DNA of 64,000 nucleotides. It comes from Tetranychus cinnabarinus (taxonomy: Eukaryota > Arthropoda > Arachnida > Trombidiformes > Tetranychidae). The position numbers and the translations under genes are program-made. The stretch is taken from contig WHVY01000002.1 of assembly GCA_022266195.1 (NCBI GenBank), positions 759,001 to 823,000 on the forward strand. The letters run 5' to 3'. Shown here in pieces: positions 47,501-59,882 of this stretch (position 1 is its first letter; the number at the start of each line of letters is the position of its first letter). Below the pieces are notes generated by a model. It searched no databases. It saw only the letters and a program-made list of their open reading frames with translations, and had not been told where the DNA came from.

Positions 47501-49482
47501 TTGTGTTAGACTTCGTGAGTTGACTAACCTTTTCACATTCAATTAAACTAAACATTATTATTTGTTGACTTTTTGTTCATTTTGTTCATTTTGTTGATTG
47601 AAATTTTCCTGAAAGGCTATCGAACAAGTCGATAATTTTACTCAACCTAATTCATGGTTTCAAGAACCAGATACCTTTTGGTTGAAACAGTTGTAAATTC
47701 CCATTGAAAACACTGAAACCTGAGAAATTTATAGACCAACTTATTGATTGATTATTTGTTTGGATTTTTTAGATTCAATTTTGACTTTTTTTTAAAACAG
47801 TTTCCAGGAAAATTATAATGACATTCAATTGTTGACTTGACAAATTAATCAGAGTCAGCTATTGAATCAAATTGTTTGATATTTATCAAGAGTTGATCAA
47901 TTAATCAACCCTTTTTGAAGTTGTAAATATTTGCTAAACGATTAGAAGTAGATAATTGATGAGAACCATTTCAATTTAAATGCAATCAAACAATGTTTCA
48001 TTATTATTAGGAAAAGATTCTGCATTTTCTCAGTTCAAGTTGTCATTCAAATTATATAACTAATTGAATAATCATGGTTAATGTCAGATAAGCTTGAGTC
48101 TTACAAGAGTAATCATTAAAGTTAATATTTGATGATTATAACGATGAAACTTTCTAGATTTAATGTTCAATATTTTCCATTACATAAAGCAGTTGTTGAA
48201 AAGGTTTTTGCTTATTTCAAGAGTCTTTATCTTTTTTTCACTCATTTTTTCTCTTCTCTTTCTCTGAATCTTCATTTAATGAACTTTTAAATATGTGAAA
48301 GAAGGAACCGGATACAATAAAGGTTGACTCAGGCAGACAGAGATGAAAGATTTGCAAGATTTGATTTGTTAAATTTAAATTTTCTTGGCAAACCCTGAAT
48401 TGGGTTACAAAGCTTGGCTTAATGGTAAATCTGTTGAGGTTTTTTGTCTTCTGAGAATCCTTGAGTTATCAGAAGATGATGAGCAAAAGTTTAATATGAT
48501 AAAGTAAATAGAAGAGGTAAGAAGACGATTCTTGACTCATAATATTTTCCTTTCAATATCTTTTGCTTTTACCTTTTGGATTAACCTGAATGGTTGAGAG
48601 TAATTTGAAATTAATTAATTAGTTGTTAGACAATGAGAAATGTTGAGACTTGAGCCAAATAATCCTGGTTATCATTATGGCCGTTATAGATTGATCAATA
48701 ATCATGTTTGATTGTTAATTCCACTTGAGTAAATCAATCAATCTTCTTGTGCATACGATATTACCATTTATCTGTTTGCTTGTTCAATATTTAACTTGAA
48801 CCAGGATGAGATTAAATTGGTATTATTTTGAGTCACAGATAGTCATTATTTAGCTTATCAATTGCAATTTGCTTCTTAATTGATTTGAAAAGCTATGAAC
48901 AATCAGCTAAATGGTTTATTTTCATGATTACAACTCGAAGTATTTCAAATATTCACAGTAAATCATTTTGCGGGACCAATTGTGATTATCTTTCAGGTTA
49001 ATAAAATTCTGTTTCTATTGAATAGATTAGCTAAATTGTTCATAATGATTATAAAACAATGGAAATGTGATATTATTTTTTTTGTCAAAAGCAAAAGCAA
49101 GTTTATGCAAATAACAATTTTTCATCTTTTTACATGTAAAGGAAGGAAGGAAGAAAAGTAAGCAAAAATTTTGTAAAGCAACTGTATACATTTTACATTT
49201 CATTTTGGGATTTCGTTTTCTTAATAACATTGTAGTTAAAATGTTGACGAAGTAACAACAAAATAATAATAATAGTAATAATAATATAACAATAATCTAT
49301 GTATATCTTTTTTTTCGAGTTTTTTCTTCTTCATGTTGTGTATTTGTGTTGGTAGTTTTTATGGGTTAAGGATGGGTCTTTGTGTGTATTGTTTTCTGGT
49401 ACATACGACTTGATTTGACTTGACTCGAAGTGGCTTAATTCAGACTATTGGTCTTTGGGAAGTTGATTGTTGCAGATCGACA
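38573..49482. other. Gene desert, part 2 (about 11 kb)
   Basis: AT-rich throughout, with only short chance open frames on both strands. I found no credible exon with family resemblance, no tRNA and no terminal repeat. Short AT palindromes occur (for example near 45133-45148) and small tandem pieces such as TTTTGTTCA near 47570-47595. The last part is the 3' side of the PAP2 gene at 49483. It may be regulatory sequence or old degraded transposons. Confidence 0.4.
49258..49296. repeat. AAT trinucleotide microsatellite
   Basis: Imperfect AAT/AATA repeats downstream of the PAP2 gene; simple sequence. Confidence 0.6.
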
Positions 49483-50583
49483 TCATCTCGTTTCTTTGAT
49501 GAGAAGATTTACAAATTTAGAAAAAAGTACACTTTGAAGAAGGAAAAATGTAAAAACTGCAAATCCTAAGGAAGCTGTAGTTATTCCTGCAAGTACATCT
49601 AAAATATAGTGATGCGAGGTGTAGACAGCGGAAAAGGAGATACCAGTTGTTATAATTATAAATATAATAATTGATGGTAACGGGAGTCTCAATTTGAGTC
49701 CATAAAATGTGACTAATGATGGATAAGAAACATGAAGGGAAGGCATTGTGGCGAATATATTGGAACTTTTGGAATAGATTAAACCAAATAATGGCCAACC
49801 AATGATTGAATCAAAATCCCTTAAACGTCCTGGTGATGGAGTTGTGTCCGGATCAAACCAGAATCCATGTTCTTCTATGTACCATGGAGGTGCTGAAGGG
49901 TAAATATAGTAGATAGCGAAGCCAATTAAGTTGATAAAGAGGAAATTCAATGAAAAATGAATGAAGGCTTTGCGTTTTTTGGAAAAGAAAAGGTAACCCG
50001 CAAATGATAATGGTAATGGGATCCAAGTTAAGTAAAATAAACCCGACATTAAAGTTAATGCTGGGGTTGCCTTGAGTCGCCAGAATTCATTGTGAGTATA
50101 CCTGGTTCCTTTAATGCATAGGCCAAAGAGTGATTTTTCAAGTGAATAAAGACTTTGAATGGCAACTGGACGGAGTCTATAATTTGGGAATGCCTTCATA
50201 TAATCAAAGATTATCCAATAAACGATGAATATACTAAAACCGATGATAAATTTACGCGTTGTACTGGTTCCATTGTATAATAGAGTAAATAATAAGGCAA
50301 TTAATACGTGTTCAACCGATAAACCAATAAGTACTTGAGTTAGGAGAAGGTAAGCTGCTGATAGAACCAGAGATGTTATTAAGTAACCAATCCGTGAACG
50401 ACAGAAGGTTTTCGTTGAAAGTGAAACACTGTCGGCATCGACGATGAGCAATTGTTTAGTTTCACAGGAACGAGATGATGATATTGATAAGCTTCGTTGT
50501 ATCTTCTCTACAGGTGAAGGTGATGATGGAGTATATGATATGGTTGATGGACGAGGCGAACTTAAATCTTTCAAAGATTTCAT
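49483..50583 (-). CDS. PAP2-superfamily membrane enzyme resembling Aur1/bacterial inositol-phosphorylceramide synthase
   Basis: Intronless, 366 aa. A Ser-rich N-terminus of about 60 residues precedes a multi-pass membrane protein. Motifs in order are FDYMKAFPNYRLRPV and SLEKSLFG at about 126-153, IYPSAPPWYIEEHGF at about 227-241, MPSLHVSYP with His284, and YTSHHYILDVLAG with His325 and Asp329. The H...H-x3-D arrangement is the PAP2 catalytic triad. The APPWY box together with MPSLH and HHYxxD is the pattern of PAP2_3-type proteins (fungal Aur1 and bacterial PAP2 inositolphosphotransferases), not of animal lipid phosphate phosphatases such as wunen, which carry KX6RP and PSGH. It may transfer a phospho head group to ceramide or dephosphorylate a lipid in Golgi-type membranes; the substrate is unknown. 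Horizontal origin is possible. Confidence 0.75.
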   Translation of the reverse strand: MKSLKDLSSPRPSTISYTPSSPSPVEKIQRSLSISSSRSCETKQLLIVDADSVSLSTKTFCRSRIGYLITSLVLSAAYLLLTQVLIGLSVEHVLIALLFTLLYNGTSTTRKFIIGFSIFIVYWIIFDYMKAFPNYRLRPVAIQSLYSLEKSLFGLCIKGTRYTHNEFWRLKATPALTLMSGLFYLTWIPLPLSFAGYLFFSKKRKAFIHFSLNFLFINLIGFAIYYIYPSAPPWYIEEHGFWFDPDTTPSPGRLRDFDSIIGWPLFGLIYSKSSNIFATMPSLHVSYPSLVTFYGLKLRLPLPSIIIFIIITTGISFSAVYTSHHYILDVLAGITTASLGFAVFTFFLLQSVLFSKFVNLLIKETR

Positions 50584-52909
50584 TTGTTAACCGGTAATAA
50601 CAAAAGATGAGGAGGGTGAAGATGATGATGGTAAAGGTAGTGAAGGTGACTAGTGGATATAATGGCGATATTCATAAGGTGATAACCAACTGAACACCTT
50701 ATGCTGTAGGACAAGTAATTTTTAAAAAGAGGGAAAGTGAGAAAAGTAAATAAAAAAATGGATTAAAACCAAATAAATCAATCAAAACTTGATGCTGGGT
50801 TACAATTGAAACAAATACATTGATAGAAATATTACCTTTTGGTTTGTTATCACAATTTAACCATAATAATTAGTAAATCCAAGACTAAATTCAAGTGAAG
50901 TTGCAGATAATGCGATGGTAACTCCATTTAATGGCCATTAACTAAAGTACCCAATAATCTGGCTTGGGAGCAAGTTATTCATTTAAAATTCACGAGGTAA
51001 ACGAAGAGAAAGTAAATGAGTGAAATGCAAGTAAAATAGGTAAACAAGTTAAAAAAACATTAAGTCAACAAATTATGATCACAAAGTAAATGTATTAATA
51101 ATGTTTACAATTGTGTAGTGAAATTGACACTATTAAAATTTATTGAAAAACACATACAAGTACAAAAAACGAGAGACAAGGAGAGAGCAGAAGAGAAACA
51201 AGTTCAACTGCAGACTAGGAAAGAAACAAGAAGCAAATTGTTGATCTTTCTTTATGTATTATCGGCTGATGGCAAAAAAAATAGTGAGTTGAAAGATATG
51301 TCTATGAAAGCAATGATGATGGTGATGGTGATATGAATGAAAGATAGTTACAACTGTGGGCCAATCTGTTGGCCCACAGACACAAAATTACAACTTCAAT
51401 TGAAAAGAGGTGAAAAAACAAAGAGCAGAGAGTAAGGGAGAAAACAAAAAGTACAGACTGTTGAAAAAGTTGATGAAAATGGGAAGGACTTGAAATGCGC
51501 AAACATTAGTCGAACCTTGTGATTAGAAAAAACTAGAAATCATTTTTTACTCAGAGGGAAAACATTTAAACCCCCAGCACGAACTTTTGAAACACCGAGT
51601 ATCAAGAGATAAAGAGAGACAAAGATTTATTAATGTTGCATGCTGATTAGCTTAACAGTTAAAGTAGCGGTACCTATGAGCTACTAGATGCAGTTAAACA
51701 AGGTAAATAAAGTTCGTTCGACCTTTGCCTACTAGTGTCATCTAGTAGCATTTAGCTTCTTACTTAAGTCTCAATCTTTTAACTTTTCCTTGATTCAAAT
51801 TGATCACTTTTTGCTAGCGATTTGTCACTTTAAGATTTCTGTATTCTTTCATTGCTATTTTAAAGTTGGTGCTCATTCATTTTGATTATTTACTGATCAC
51901 AGTTTTATAAATTTGTTTGACTCACATCCAAAGTCCACTTGAAAATGAAACAAAACCAATGCAAAACAAATCAGTGATCATTAATGGTTGACCAAAAGAT
52001 CTTTCCTCAACCTTATGTTATGAAAGTGATAACTGGAAAAATTGTATTGAAGATTGAAGATTTAACTGTGAAATGAAAAGATTTGTCAACGATCATTTCA
52101 ACAGCTATTTCTGAGGATTGACTAAACCCAATTTCAATATTGTTTTTGTTTTCATTTTGAGATATTATTCATTAAAAACTCAATGACTCAATTTTTCAAT
52201 GTTTATGGTTAAAATATATTGATCAAAAGATTGATAATTTAGAAATCTCTACCAAAATTAACGTGAATCAACGTCGAAATGAGTTATCAATTCGTTATTG
52301 AACTCTAAACCCTTGTAAATAAAATAAAATTATCGTGATTCATAAATGAAATGATACATTTGCACTGACGTTCGAGTTTTTGATATCTCCAAATAATAAT
52401 TGAAATAGAATCATACAAATATTTCTACTTTTTTGGCAAATATTAAAGAAATTGTAATTAAATCTGTTTGTTGAAATCAACCCATTTAACCCTTTCCCAG
52501 GTTTCTGGTTCTTTAGTTAGGATTAGGAATAATAGATGGCATTGTCATTCGATCCATTTCAATCGAGTTGATGCTTTAATTTTTTGGTCGATTCGATTAA
52601 TCGATTTATTTACAAAAGGAATCTTTTATTACCTAATTGGGCGAAGTCTTTTGATTGAATCGATTTGTTGGGTGGGATCGAATCTTTAACTTTCATCTTT
52701 CTCTTTCGCTTAAAATACCAATTCCAGTTGTTTCTTTCATTTAAAGGTTCTAGTTTTAGTAAATCTAAAATTGTTGAAACGAATTGTTATTAGTAATTTT
52801 CTTTTCTTTTGTTTAAGTTATTTTTTAAATTTTCCTTCATTTTAATCTTGCTTCTTTACCTTTTTTACATCTGTTAATCTTCATTATAACCCTATCAAAT
52901 TATTTAACC
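50584..52909. other. Intergenic between the PAP2 gene and tropomodulin
   Basis: Divergent upstream region. It contains an 11-bp perfect hairpin with a 4-base loop at 51354-51379 and an 11-bp inverted repeat (GCTACTAGATG / CATCTAGTAGC) at 51680-51690 and 51739-51749. No coding region is supported. Confidence 0.35.
51354..51379. repeat. Short perfect hairpin
   Basis: CTGTGGGCCAA and TTGGCCCACAG are perfect complements around a TCTG loop. The stem is GC-richer than its surroundings. It is too short for a microRNA precursor and has no assigned role. Confidence 0.55.
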
Positions 52910-52954
52910 ATGACTGATAAGGATGTGGATGAATATGAATTTGAATATACCAAG
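52910..52954 (+). other. tmod: Candidate alternative first coding exon of tropomodulin
   Basis: An ATG opens 15 codons (MTDKDVDEYEFEYTK) ending at a strong donor GTAAGC in phase 0. It cannot join the exon at 54397 in frame (that needs phase 1), so it must enter the 53079-53448 exon, for example after TACGTAAG at about 53102 to continue as VTKTTRVINQ. That acceptor has a poor polypyrimidine tract. It may equally be 5' UTR sequence or chance. Confidence 0.35.
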
Positions 52955-53078
52955 GTAAGCTTAGCCCAATGTCTTTCGACACCACCTTTATTAGATTCTC
53001 AATTGTTTAGATGAACTCTCTGTTTTAACCTACTTCTCACACCTGTAATCATCCACTTTCATATCATTAAATATCATC

Positions 53079-56000
53079 ATGGCTACAATGGAAATACGTA
53101 AGGTTACCAAAACAACTCGAGTAATCAATCAAAGACAATTGTCAGACCGAAAAAAGCCTGTTGGAGGTGGATTATCTCTTCTATATGGTAAAGATTTGAA
53201 GGAATACGAAAATATACCCATTGAGGATTTGTTAAACCAATTGACGGAAGAGGAATTAGAACAGTTAAGCAATGATGTTGACCCAGATGATTCCCATATT
53301 CCACCTTCATTGAGATGTAGAGAGCAAACCAAGAAAAGTCCAACTGGACCTTTGGATAGGAAAAAATTGTTGGAGTTTCTCAAAAATTATGCCCTCAACC
53401 AAGAAGATTGGCCAGAAAACAAGCCTTTCCAACCTGGTGTAAAGAGAGGTAAAAAGACAGATTTAATCCTTATTGGTTAATTGCCAGAAAACTATCTTAA
53501 TTTTATAATTAACTTGTCGAAACGTCTTACTACTTTTCTTTTCCTTCTTCCCCTCGCCCCATGCTTCTTCTTCATCATCACTTTTTCATCCTTTATCATT
53601 CCTTCAATTATCCTCACAATTTTCCTTCTTATCTTACTTAATCAATCATTATTAGAATCATCATTCATAGTTTACATGTGATTTTACACATATTTCCTAT
53701 TGGATTTCAAATCAACTTTTTCAGTGTTTATGAGGCCAACAAAAAGTGAATGGTTAGAGAAAATTCATAAATAGAAATTTGTTCATAGGAAGTCAACCTG
53801 ATTAAGGTCATCAACCCATTACACACTTTGCTTCGTTAGCATATTCTGTTAGTTCGTTGTCTGTGTTTTTTGAACTTTTTTTGAAAAGATATTTTTGCTT
53901 GGTCGTTTTTTTAAAATCATAAGATTAATTTTAAACCATTCTGTACCCGCTAATTTAACCACTTCCTTATCAGTGATACTTTGTTACTTTGAATATGATA
54001 TCATAAAAGACTTGGCAGTGGTTAAAAACTTGTCAAATTATCTTGAACTTTCTGCAAGTTTTCTCTTGCTTATAATTTTCCACTTCATCATGATGTTACC
54101 CAAGATTAGACTAAATGCTGAAACTATTGATTAATACAATGATTGGAAGTAGTTATTTAATCTTAACCATGATATTCATGATTTTAATTTCAAGCGGGTT
54201 AAATTTGTGTGAAATTTGTCTGAAAATCAAATCCCGCCTGATTTGGGATTGAGTAAAAATCAGTGTCAATTAGCTGGCAGTTTACTGAAGTTTGTTTTAA
54301 CATTAGAGCCGCCTTGAATTACTGATGATAAATGGTTTCCTATCACTTTCATTGCCATCAACAATGCTATTAATTTGAATGTTGTAAATTTTTCAGGTTC
54401 TGTATGGAAACCCAAGGAAATGCCCAAAGTTTCTGACGAGGAAACTCGGATAATGCTTGATTTGGATGACGAGTCCAGTGAAGCTTTGAAGAATGCATCC
54501 GAATCCGATCTTGTTGATCTTGCTGGTATTTTGGGTTTACACTCCCTATTAAATCAAGACCAGTTTTACGCTTCCATCACTAACAAAGGTCAAGGATCAG
54601 AGGCAAAATTTGAATCAATTGTGAGAGCAACAGTTCCCAAGAAAGTACCCAATCTACCAGACAATGCCACTGATGTTGGTAAAACAGCCAAACAAGTTGT
54701 TGAAAATGACAAAAAGTTACAAGAACTTAACTGGAATAATATTAAACACATACCAAGAGATTCATTCAAGAAATTATTTGAAGGGCTCAAGTCAAATACA
54801 ACTTTGCAAACGTTAGATTTGGCCAATACTGGATTGACTGATGGTCCTACCGCGGTAATTATTAACAAAAAAATTATGTCAACAAAGCATCAAAAAACAT
54901 GAATCTATTTTAAGTTTGATGCCAATTCTTGAAATATATTTTGGCGGATTGATCCAAAAATAGATTTTTGTTGATTTTACGCTCCCAAAATTAATCTATA
55001 ATTACTGATATAATAATTTCTCGTTGATTTAGGTATTGGTCGAAGCCCTCAAAGAAAATAAAACATTGACCTGTCTCAACTTGGAATCAAATTTTTTGTC
55101 TGGTCCAATGGTCAGGGATGTTGTTGCAGCTATTAATGTTAATCAAACGATACGTGAATTCAGAGCTTCCAATCAAAGACCTGCCATTCTCGGTAATCGA
55201 ATTGAAATGGAAATAGCGAAATTGATTGAACAAAATAACACACTGCTTCAACTTGGTTTACATCTTGATGCTCCTGATGCTCGTATGAGAATAGCTCAAC
55301 AATTACAGAAGAATAAAGATGTCTGTAAGTATATTTTCTCTTCTCTTTTTCCATTAATTTCTCCCGCTGTTCAGATATTTTCCTTCATTCTGTTCTAAAC
55401 ATCTTTCTTTGTTTTTCAAGGAAAATTTATACTTAAACTTTAGTCTTAAGACTTGCTTGCAAAAGTAACAGTTGATAACTCTTGTTAAACCTCAAATCTT
55501 TTCAACACCAACTCACTTTTTCACATCGCATACGCATATACGTGTATACCATATAACCATGGCATTAGACCTTCAAAACTTATAGTTTTTGTATATTTCA
55601 CAGTATATTACATCTCTTTCAATAAGCATCGTTAAAGAACAGGTCTCTTCTGATTAAATTTATTAACGTTGAGTGATGTTTATTCGGAAAAGCTCTTGAA
55701 ATTTACTTTACCCAATTTTAACTCGTCTTTTCATTCAGTCTGTCTGTCATGTTTTCAAGTCAATATATTTATCAAAAATGATTTTTTAATTTATAAGCTT
55801 AATGCTAATTAAAGAATGATTGAAGTGAAAGTACATCCCTGAAATGCAATGAATTAATATTTATTAAGTGCTCTAATCTATGCCAATATTTCGGAATGCG
55901 CAATAAAATTTATTCTGCTTATCTTTAATAGGTTCAGATTTGATAAGATAACCTTGTTTAATATGATTAACTCATTTTCAATTATTGACAAGTTTTAATG

Positions 56001-56375
56001 AGTTGAATCAGTTAAAATTGATAGAAAATATTACTTCTAATCAAGGGTATCCGAAATGTTACATTTCTTCATTTCAAAAGTAAAGGAGTTACAGGATTTT
56101 TCGATTTATTTCTTAATAGTTTATTTGCAGGACTTTTCATAATTATTGTGGACTTACCTTTGATAGAAAAGTTTGATAAAACTCTTTTCTTTTGCATGTA
56201 AATGTTTGAGATGAGTTTTTAATAGTTTTACAAGTCATGCTAAAGCCTTCAATTTGCATATTTGTTTCTCTTATACTAATTATGTTTTCTGTTTTTCTCT
56301 TTTTTAGTGAGACTTCAAAGAATCGGATCTAAATCAAGTGTACCAAGTCAAGACAAGGATTTAGTCTCTGTGTGA
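53079..56375 (+). CDS. tmod: Tropomodulin, actin pointed-end capping protein
   Basis: Five exons at most, four introns: 53079-53448, 54397-54854, 55033-55324, 56308-56375, giving 395 aa from the ATG at 53079. The N-terminal part carries the family's YGKDLKEYENIPIEDLL tropomyosin/actin-binding segment, then LTEEELEQLSNDVDPDDS, the PTGPLDRKKLLEFL segment and GVKRG. The C-terminal half is the leucine-rich-repeat capping domain (LQTLDLANTGLTDG, TCLNLESNFLSG, LGLHLDAPDARMRI). Length is close to the family's usual 350-400 aa. The start MATMEIRKVTKTTRV resembles insect tropomodulin N-termini with KTTT runs. The protein blocks the slow end of tropomyosin-coated filaments in muscle and the cell cortex. 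Exon count by my reading is four coding exons, with an optional upstream one at 52910. Confidence 0.88.
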
Positions 56376-57405
56376 AAACAAAGCTAGACTTGAGGAGGTG
56401 AGACAAAGTATTTTTGTTTGGCTCGTGATGCATCACTAACATCAATTTTACTTTAATTTCGCCATATTTTCTCGAAATTAAAGAGTTTATTCAACAAAAG
56501 GCTATTCAAGTCGAGCTGTATTTTATTTGGCTAAAACTATCACGTCCATTCGAATGTCGTTATCTCTAGACATTTCATCGTACTATTTCTTGAACCTCTT
56601 CATCTGGTATCGTCGTCTCCTCCTGTTCACGCGCTTTTCATCAACAAGTAATGCTCACTAAGACCTGAGTATCTCACGTTTTGGATTTTGTTCACAATCC
56701 TGATTAAAACATTCATCACCAAGATAATTGTAGATTATATCTAGAAACTTGATTTTTTTGACGCAGACAAACAAAAAAAAAATGAATCCCATGCTATCAA
56801 GGGACAGCTAATTAATGATCTGACTTTGATTTATTTACAGTAAAATAAATCCTCAATGTAATGTAAATGCATGCCAATTTCTGGTGAATACTAAAAGCTT
56901 TTCAAGCCATTTCATTCAATTAGCAAAAACACCTTTTTTCTGTAACTTTTTTCTCTCACATTCTATCTGCCTCCAAATCTCTCAGCTAATATTATTGATT
57001 CACCAGGAAGTCTTTTTTTGCAGGGTGTATCATGTACATGGTCTTGAGATTATCTCAATTGGGTACAATTAAAGGATGACCATCAAGTCACGCTTTTTAT
57101 TTCAATGCTCAATTATTTCGAAACACAATTATTGTATATTATTATACGAGTTATCATTTCTCATTACAATATTGTTTGTCATTCAATTTCTGTTTTCATA
57201 TTTCAACCTGATTGAAACTTCGGCTTTATAATCACCTTTGAAAGCTTTAATCACATTTCCAATTTCATTTTCAGCTTCATCTAGATTAACCAATGTGAAC
57301 TTCAATGAAAAGTTGAATCAATCCAGATTAAAACCATAAGCTTATCACCAAAGTCTCTCATTGGTATTGATTACTACATGATCACAGTGTCTTATTTCAA
57401 GTGCC
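56376..57405. other. Convergent 3' region between tropomodulin and MFSD11
   Basis: AT-rich; contains the 3' UTRs of both convergent genes (AATAAA near 56845 on the plus strand). No coding region supported. Confidence 0.35.
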
Positions 57406-59225
57406 TTAATTGTTGCCAGTTGGTCGATCAGATGTTGGAATCACTCGGATAACTTTCTTCCTGTACTGTGTAACTCTTTTTTCAACTTTATGCAAATGAT
57501 CAGCTGCAAAGAAAGCAAGAGCACCAATGGTGGCAACAATCGTTAAAATATAAATATGAGTATCCAACGGAATATAATTTGAGTAATAGAAAGCAATGGC
57601 CGATGTCAAGTACTGGAAGCAGTTGAATATCGCAAATGGAGGTGCACTGTCTTCATGGTAAACTGAGCCAAGGAAGGCGTTTATCTGATTTTGGAAGCAA
57701 GCATCACCAAAGCCAATCAAGAAGCAACAAATTAAAGCCAAGATTAGACTAAATGGAAATGAAAAGAAATAATTTTGAGTGAAAAAGAAACACTTATTTT
57801 CAATTTACCTTGCATGAACTACTGCTGGCTCATCGGATCCATTCAGAGACACATGGAACTGCAGATTGAAATACATGACTGCAAAAGTGATTATGTGAAT
57901 ACAATAGCCAAGAAAAATGACAAAGTTGCTTTGTTTTCGCTTTTTTACGCTTCCTATTAAAATAGCCAAGAAACCTCCTGCGATTTCACCAAAGCCTGAA
58001 AACAAGTTGAGGATCATTATCATTAAACCTACAAGTAAATTGCTGTCAACTGCATTACCCGTCAAAACTCCAGAAACTCCTGAGAATCGTTTATGAGTAA
58101 AATTCGGTCGTCGTCTTGAGAAAGCCACTGATGCATTATAAACGCCACTGAAAAAACAACCTTCCAAACCTGACAAAATGACAATTCATTCAAGTTGAAA
58201 CAATGGATTTACTCTTGATGACTCGACTTTTTACCTGTATAAACAAACACCAATAGCAGAAGAATCATTTTCTGACTTTTAATTAGCGTTAAAGTGTTGC
58301 CTGGGAACATAAAGATAACCATAATTAGTAAAACTTGTCAATCATCAATATTTGATTTTACTCAATGATTTCCAGGCTCCAACTTTTTTCCTCGGTGCAT
58401 CTGTCGGCTCTCTTAAAGCAAACAAAGCCAATACTCCAAGAAGACTGCAAATAGTTAAACCTGTAAAGGTTATATTCCTTGTAGGACGATCAATGGTTCG
58501 GTGATCTTCAAACCGATTATAAACAATACTGTTTCCCACCAATAGACTGGTTTGATAAAGAGCCCAGAAGATTCCACTGTTTCTCATGATTGTTTCGTCC
58601 TTGCTGTTGATTGTCAACAAATTACCTTGAGCGGTCCATAATACTTTATAAGAAAGTGTAAAAAAATGAAAAAAAGTCATTCTTTAACTGTAATTGTGAA
58701 TCGATTAACCTACCTGCTTGTCCAACTCCTAAACCAATTGCGGAAAAAACTAAGCCATCGGGTGTTGGAAATATAAATGATAAACTAGCTGAACTGTAAA
58801 CAAAAAACTGGTGAACCCTTTTAATCCAGTTGAACATTAAGTAAACTCACCTTAAAATCAAACCATGAACAATCATTGCCACTTTAGGACCCATCATGTC
58901 GATTAGAGAAGGCGAAAGACAACAAAATAAACCAAAAATGGCATAATTAACACCTAAAAGTTCATGAGCATTCCACTGTTTACCATTCCATTTGTCGGCA
59001 AACTCATTATTGACTGAATTTACTGCCAGTTCCTGATGATAATTTAAATGAGACAAGTAAATAAATTGAGATTAAACTTACCTCAATAAACATTGAAGTC
59101 CCATAACAGGTGTAAATGAAGAAAAAGGTGATTCCAAGTAAAGACACATTCATTAAAGCGACACCAGATCTTTGTTGAGGTCGAGGAGTTAAACCTAACG
59201 CAATGGAAAGATCAATTTCATCCAT
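57406..59225 (-). CDS. MFSD11: UNC93-like protein MFSD11 (major facilitator superfamily)
   Basis: Seven exons on the minus strand: 59082-59225, 58851-59032, 58714-58793, 58362-58643, 58235-58300, 57809-58169, 57406-57748; 485 aa with phases consistent at each join. It is a multi-pass (about 12 helix) membrane protein. Family wording includes LWTAQGNLLTINS, RNSGIFWALYQTSLL, GLEGCFFSGVYNASV, GFGDACFQNQI and HEDSAPPFAIFNC, all close to MFSD11 and distinguishing it from UNC93A/B. Length fits the roughly 450-residue vertebrate form. The transported substrate of MFSD11 is not known; related proteins are linked to nutrient status and ion channel regulation. All introns are short (about 50-80 bases). 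Confidence 0.88.
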
Positions 59226-59882
59226 TTTGATGGTTATTTTTCAACTGAATTGAGACAATATTTAATTTAATCAAACTCAATTAAGCGCATTATTATTACC
59301 AGTTAACCTTCTCTATTCAATTCTCACTCGAAACATCTGAAATCTGATTGCCCTCTCCAATGATTAAGTTAATCTTGTGACAATTAATACTTTTCTTACA
59401 AGACATTTACCAGTTATTATCACTAATCGATGATCATATAATCCAATTGATGATTTACTAATAAGATATGATTGAAGAAACTCAGTAGCAATCAATACTC
59501 AAAGTCAACCAGCATTTCATTGATAATCAATTATGTTACCCTTTTTTATCACCCACAAGACTCATGTCATCGTATTGTAATTATAATTACAACAAATATT
59601 AATTAATTAATCCACTCAAAAGCAACAAGCATTCAATGACATTATTATTAGATTATCAATTGATTGACCATAAAAAGACTCATTGGTTAAACTTGAACTT
59701 CAATTAATCATTTAAATGATCAACCGTTGACATTTTAATAAACCACAAAGGCAGACTAGTCATGACCAAATGGTGAATTTCCAGGTTTCTCAAAGAAAAT
59801 GAAGTTAAATGAAAATATCTTTGCATGATGTTCATTTTAAATTTGGAAAATTTCAGGTTAAAAGCTTGAACATGATAAAACA
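59226..59882. other. Divergent upstream region between MFSD11 and the channel gene
   Basis: AT-rich; no coding region supported. Confidence 0.35.

Noticed and set aside
51118..51336. 72-codon Lys/Glu/Arg-rich frame
   Set aside because: Simple-sequence composition and an ending in a repeated Met/Val run; no promoter or family evidence.
51661..51760. Possible tRNA gene because of the inverted repeat GCTACTAGATG / CATCTAGTAGC
   Set aside because: No A-box or B-box arrangement and no cloverleaf can be drawn; only a weak inverted repeat remains.
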